In this document: piece by piece, positions 63,730 to 64,000 of the stretch
Layout of the letters: each line of letters opens with the position of its first letter
Position numbering within the stretch: the first letter of the stretch is position 1
NCBI RefSeq assembly: GCF_000758925.1
Contig: NZ_JRNC01000031.1
Span: 44,612 to 108,611 of the forward strand
Source: Prevotella sp. S7-1-8
Lineage (GTDB): Bacteria; Bacteroidota; Bacteroidia; Bacteroidales; Bacteroidaceae
Direction: 5' to 3'
DNA length: 64,000 bases
Program-made: the position numbers and the translations under genes
The notes under the pieces: model-generated
The model's input: the letters and a program-made list of their open reading frames with translations, nothing else
Database searches by the model: none
Told to the model about the DNA's origin: nothing

Positions 63730-64000
63730 TTTTTGAAAAAATCGAACAAATATCATTCCGGGCAACTCCAGACAGCAAAGCAAAGGCTTTTTATTTGAAA
63801 TCCTTAAAATTTTAGCCCTTTTTGCAAATGCCAGCAAATCAACCTCTTACGACAAAAACTCCTTGCCCATGTCGTTGGAGCGGCTTTTCGAGACCGCGAT
63901 TAGCCCTTATTCGTCTTGCGATTAAGCTCCAAACGGCGCGCGTTTAGCCACCATTCACCATCCGTACAGTGTCTAAACAAGACGCGATCAAGCGTCAATT
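63730..64000 (-). repeat. Compound intergenic element, copy 5 (runs off the window)
   Basis: Read on the minus strand, four complete 22-nt units (63984-63897) and part of a fifth (64000-63985) are visible; the last two complete ones end TTAATCG and CTAATCG. TTGCAAAA follows at 63827, 70 nt after the array, and a weaker motif ATGATATTTGTTCG with a T-run starts near 63757. The fit of the last part is the poorest of the five copies. Confidence 0.72.

Overview
The window looks like a chromosomal stretch from a Bacteroidales bacterium, most likely a Prevotella-like member of Prevotellaceae. The reasons are the many Bacteroidetes-type -7 boxes (TAnnTTTG) upstream of genes, the near absence of Shine-Dalgarno sequences, a PorQ-cmk pair, a PorE-like OmpA lipoprotein, an ExbB-X-ExbD-ExbD cluster, a TPP-riboswitch/TonB-receptor/PnuC locus, and several families largely restricted to this phylum (by my recollection DUF5112/DUF5113, DUF5056, DUF6249, DUF4491, DUF5053, DUF4954, DUF6930). 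No identity search was possible, so family names are from memory.

Layout. 1-2.8 kb: a 5'-truncated acidic protein, a membrane protein and a response regulator. 2.8-6.3 kb: a giant lipoprotein-type sensor kinase paired with that regulator. 6.4-9.4 kb: KDPG aldolase and KDG kinase, divergent from a LacI regulator. 9.5-16.6 kb: a conserved hypothetical, a PorE-like lipoprotein, an ECF sigma factor with its small membrane partners, an RsmF-like rRNA methyltransferase and DHFR. 16.6-22.4 kb (minus strand): Lrp regulator, Exb cluster, tRNA-Ser, TatD, polyprenyl synthase, TonB. 22.5-24.9 kb: PorQ, cmk and a lytic transglycosylase. 26-36.4 kb: alpha-2-macroglobulin-like lipoprotein-era envelope protein, DUF1573 protein, IspH and ClpB. 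36.5-40.3 kb: an unusual long leader, a 67-residue protein and a fimbrillin-like lipoprotein. 40.9-43.6 kb: RlmH, DUF4491 protein, phosphoglucomutase/phosphomannomutase. 44-49 kb: accessory patch with tRNA-Arg, a decapitated integrase, small mobile-element-type genes, a UvrD-type helicase carrying an inserted exonuclease, and a tiny HExxH membrane protein. 49-59 kb: NagB, HflX, DUF4954 protein, M16 protease, fumarase. 59-63.6 kb: TPP riboswitch, thiamine-type TonB receptor, PnuC-type transporter, DUF6930-like protein.

Functional themes. Several genes belong to envelope energisation and secretion: TonB, ExbB/ExbD, PorQ and PorE-like. The thiamine locus uses that energy for uptake, and the KDG genes form a compact sugar-acid catabolic unit with their own regulator.

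Most unusual observation. Five large intergenic gaps hold the same roughly 300-bp compound element: about five or six head-to-tail, highly degenerate 22-nt units, then 70-71 nt to a TTGCGAAA-like box, then 67-71 nt to an AGAGGGGTGTTGTCAAG-TTTTTT-like motif. Positions are 862-1158 (minus), 10501-10797 (plus), 25360-25656 (plus), 50246-50522 (plus) and 63730-64000 (minus, running off the window). Unit length and both spacings hold while sequence drifts, which argues for a constrained, undescribed non-coding element.
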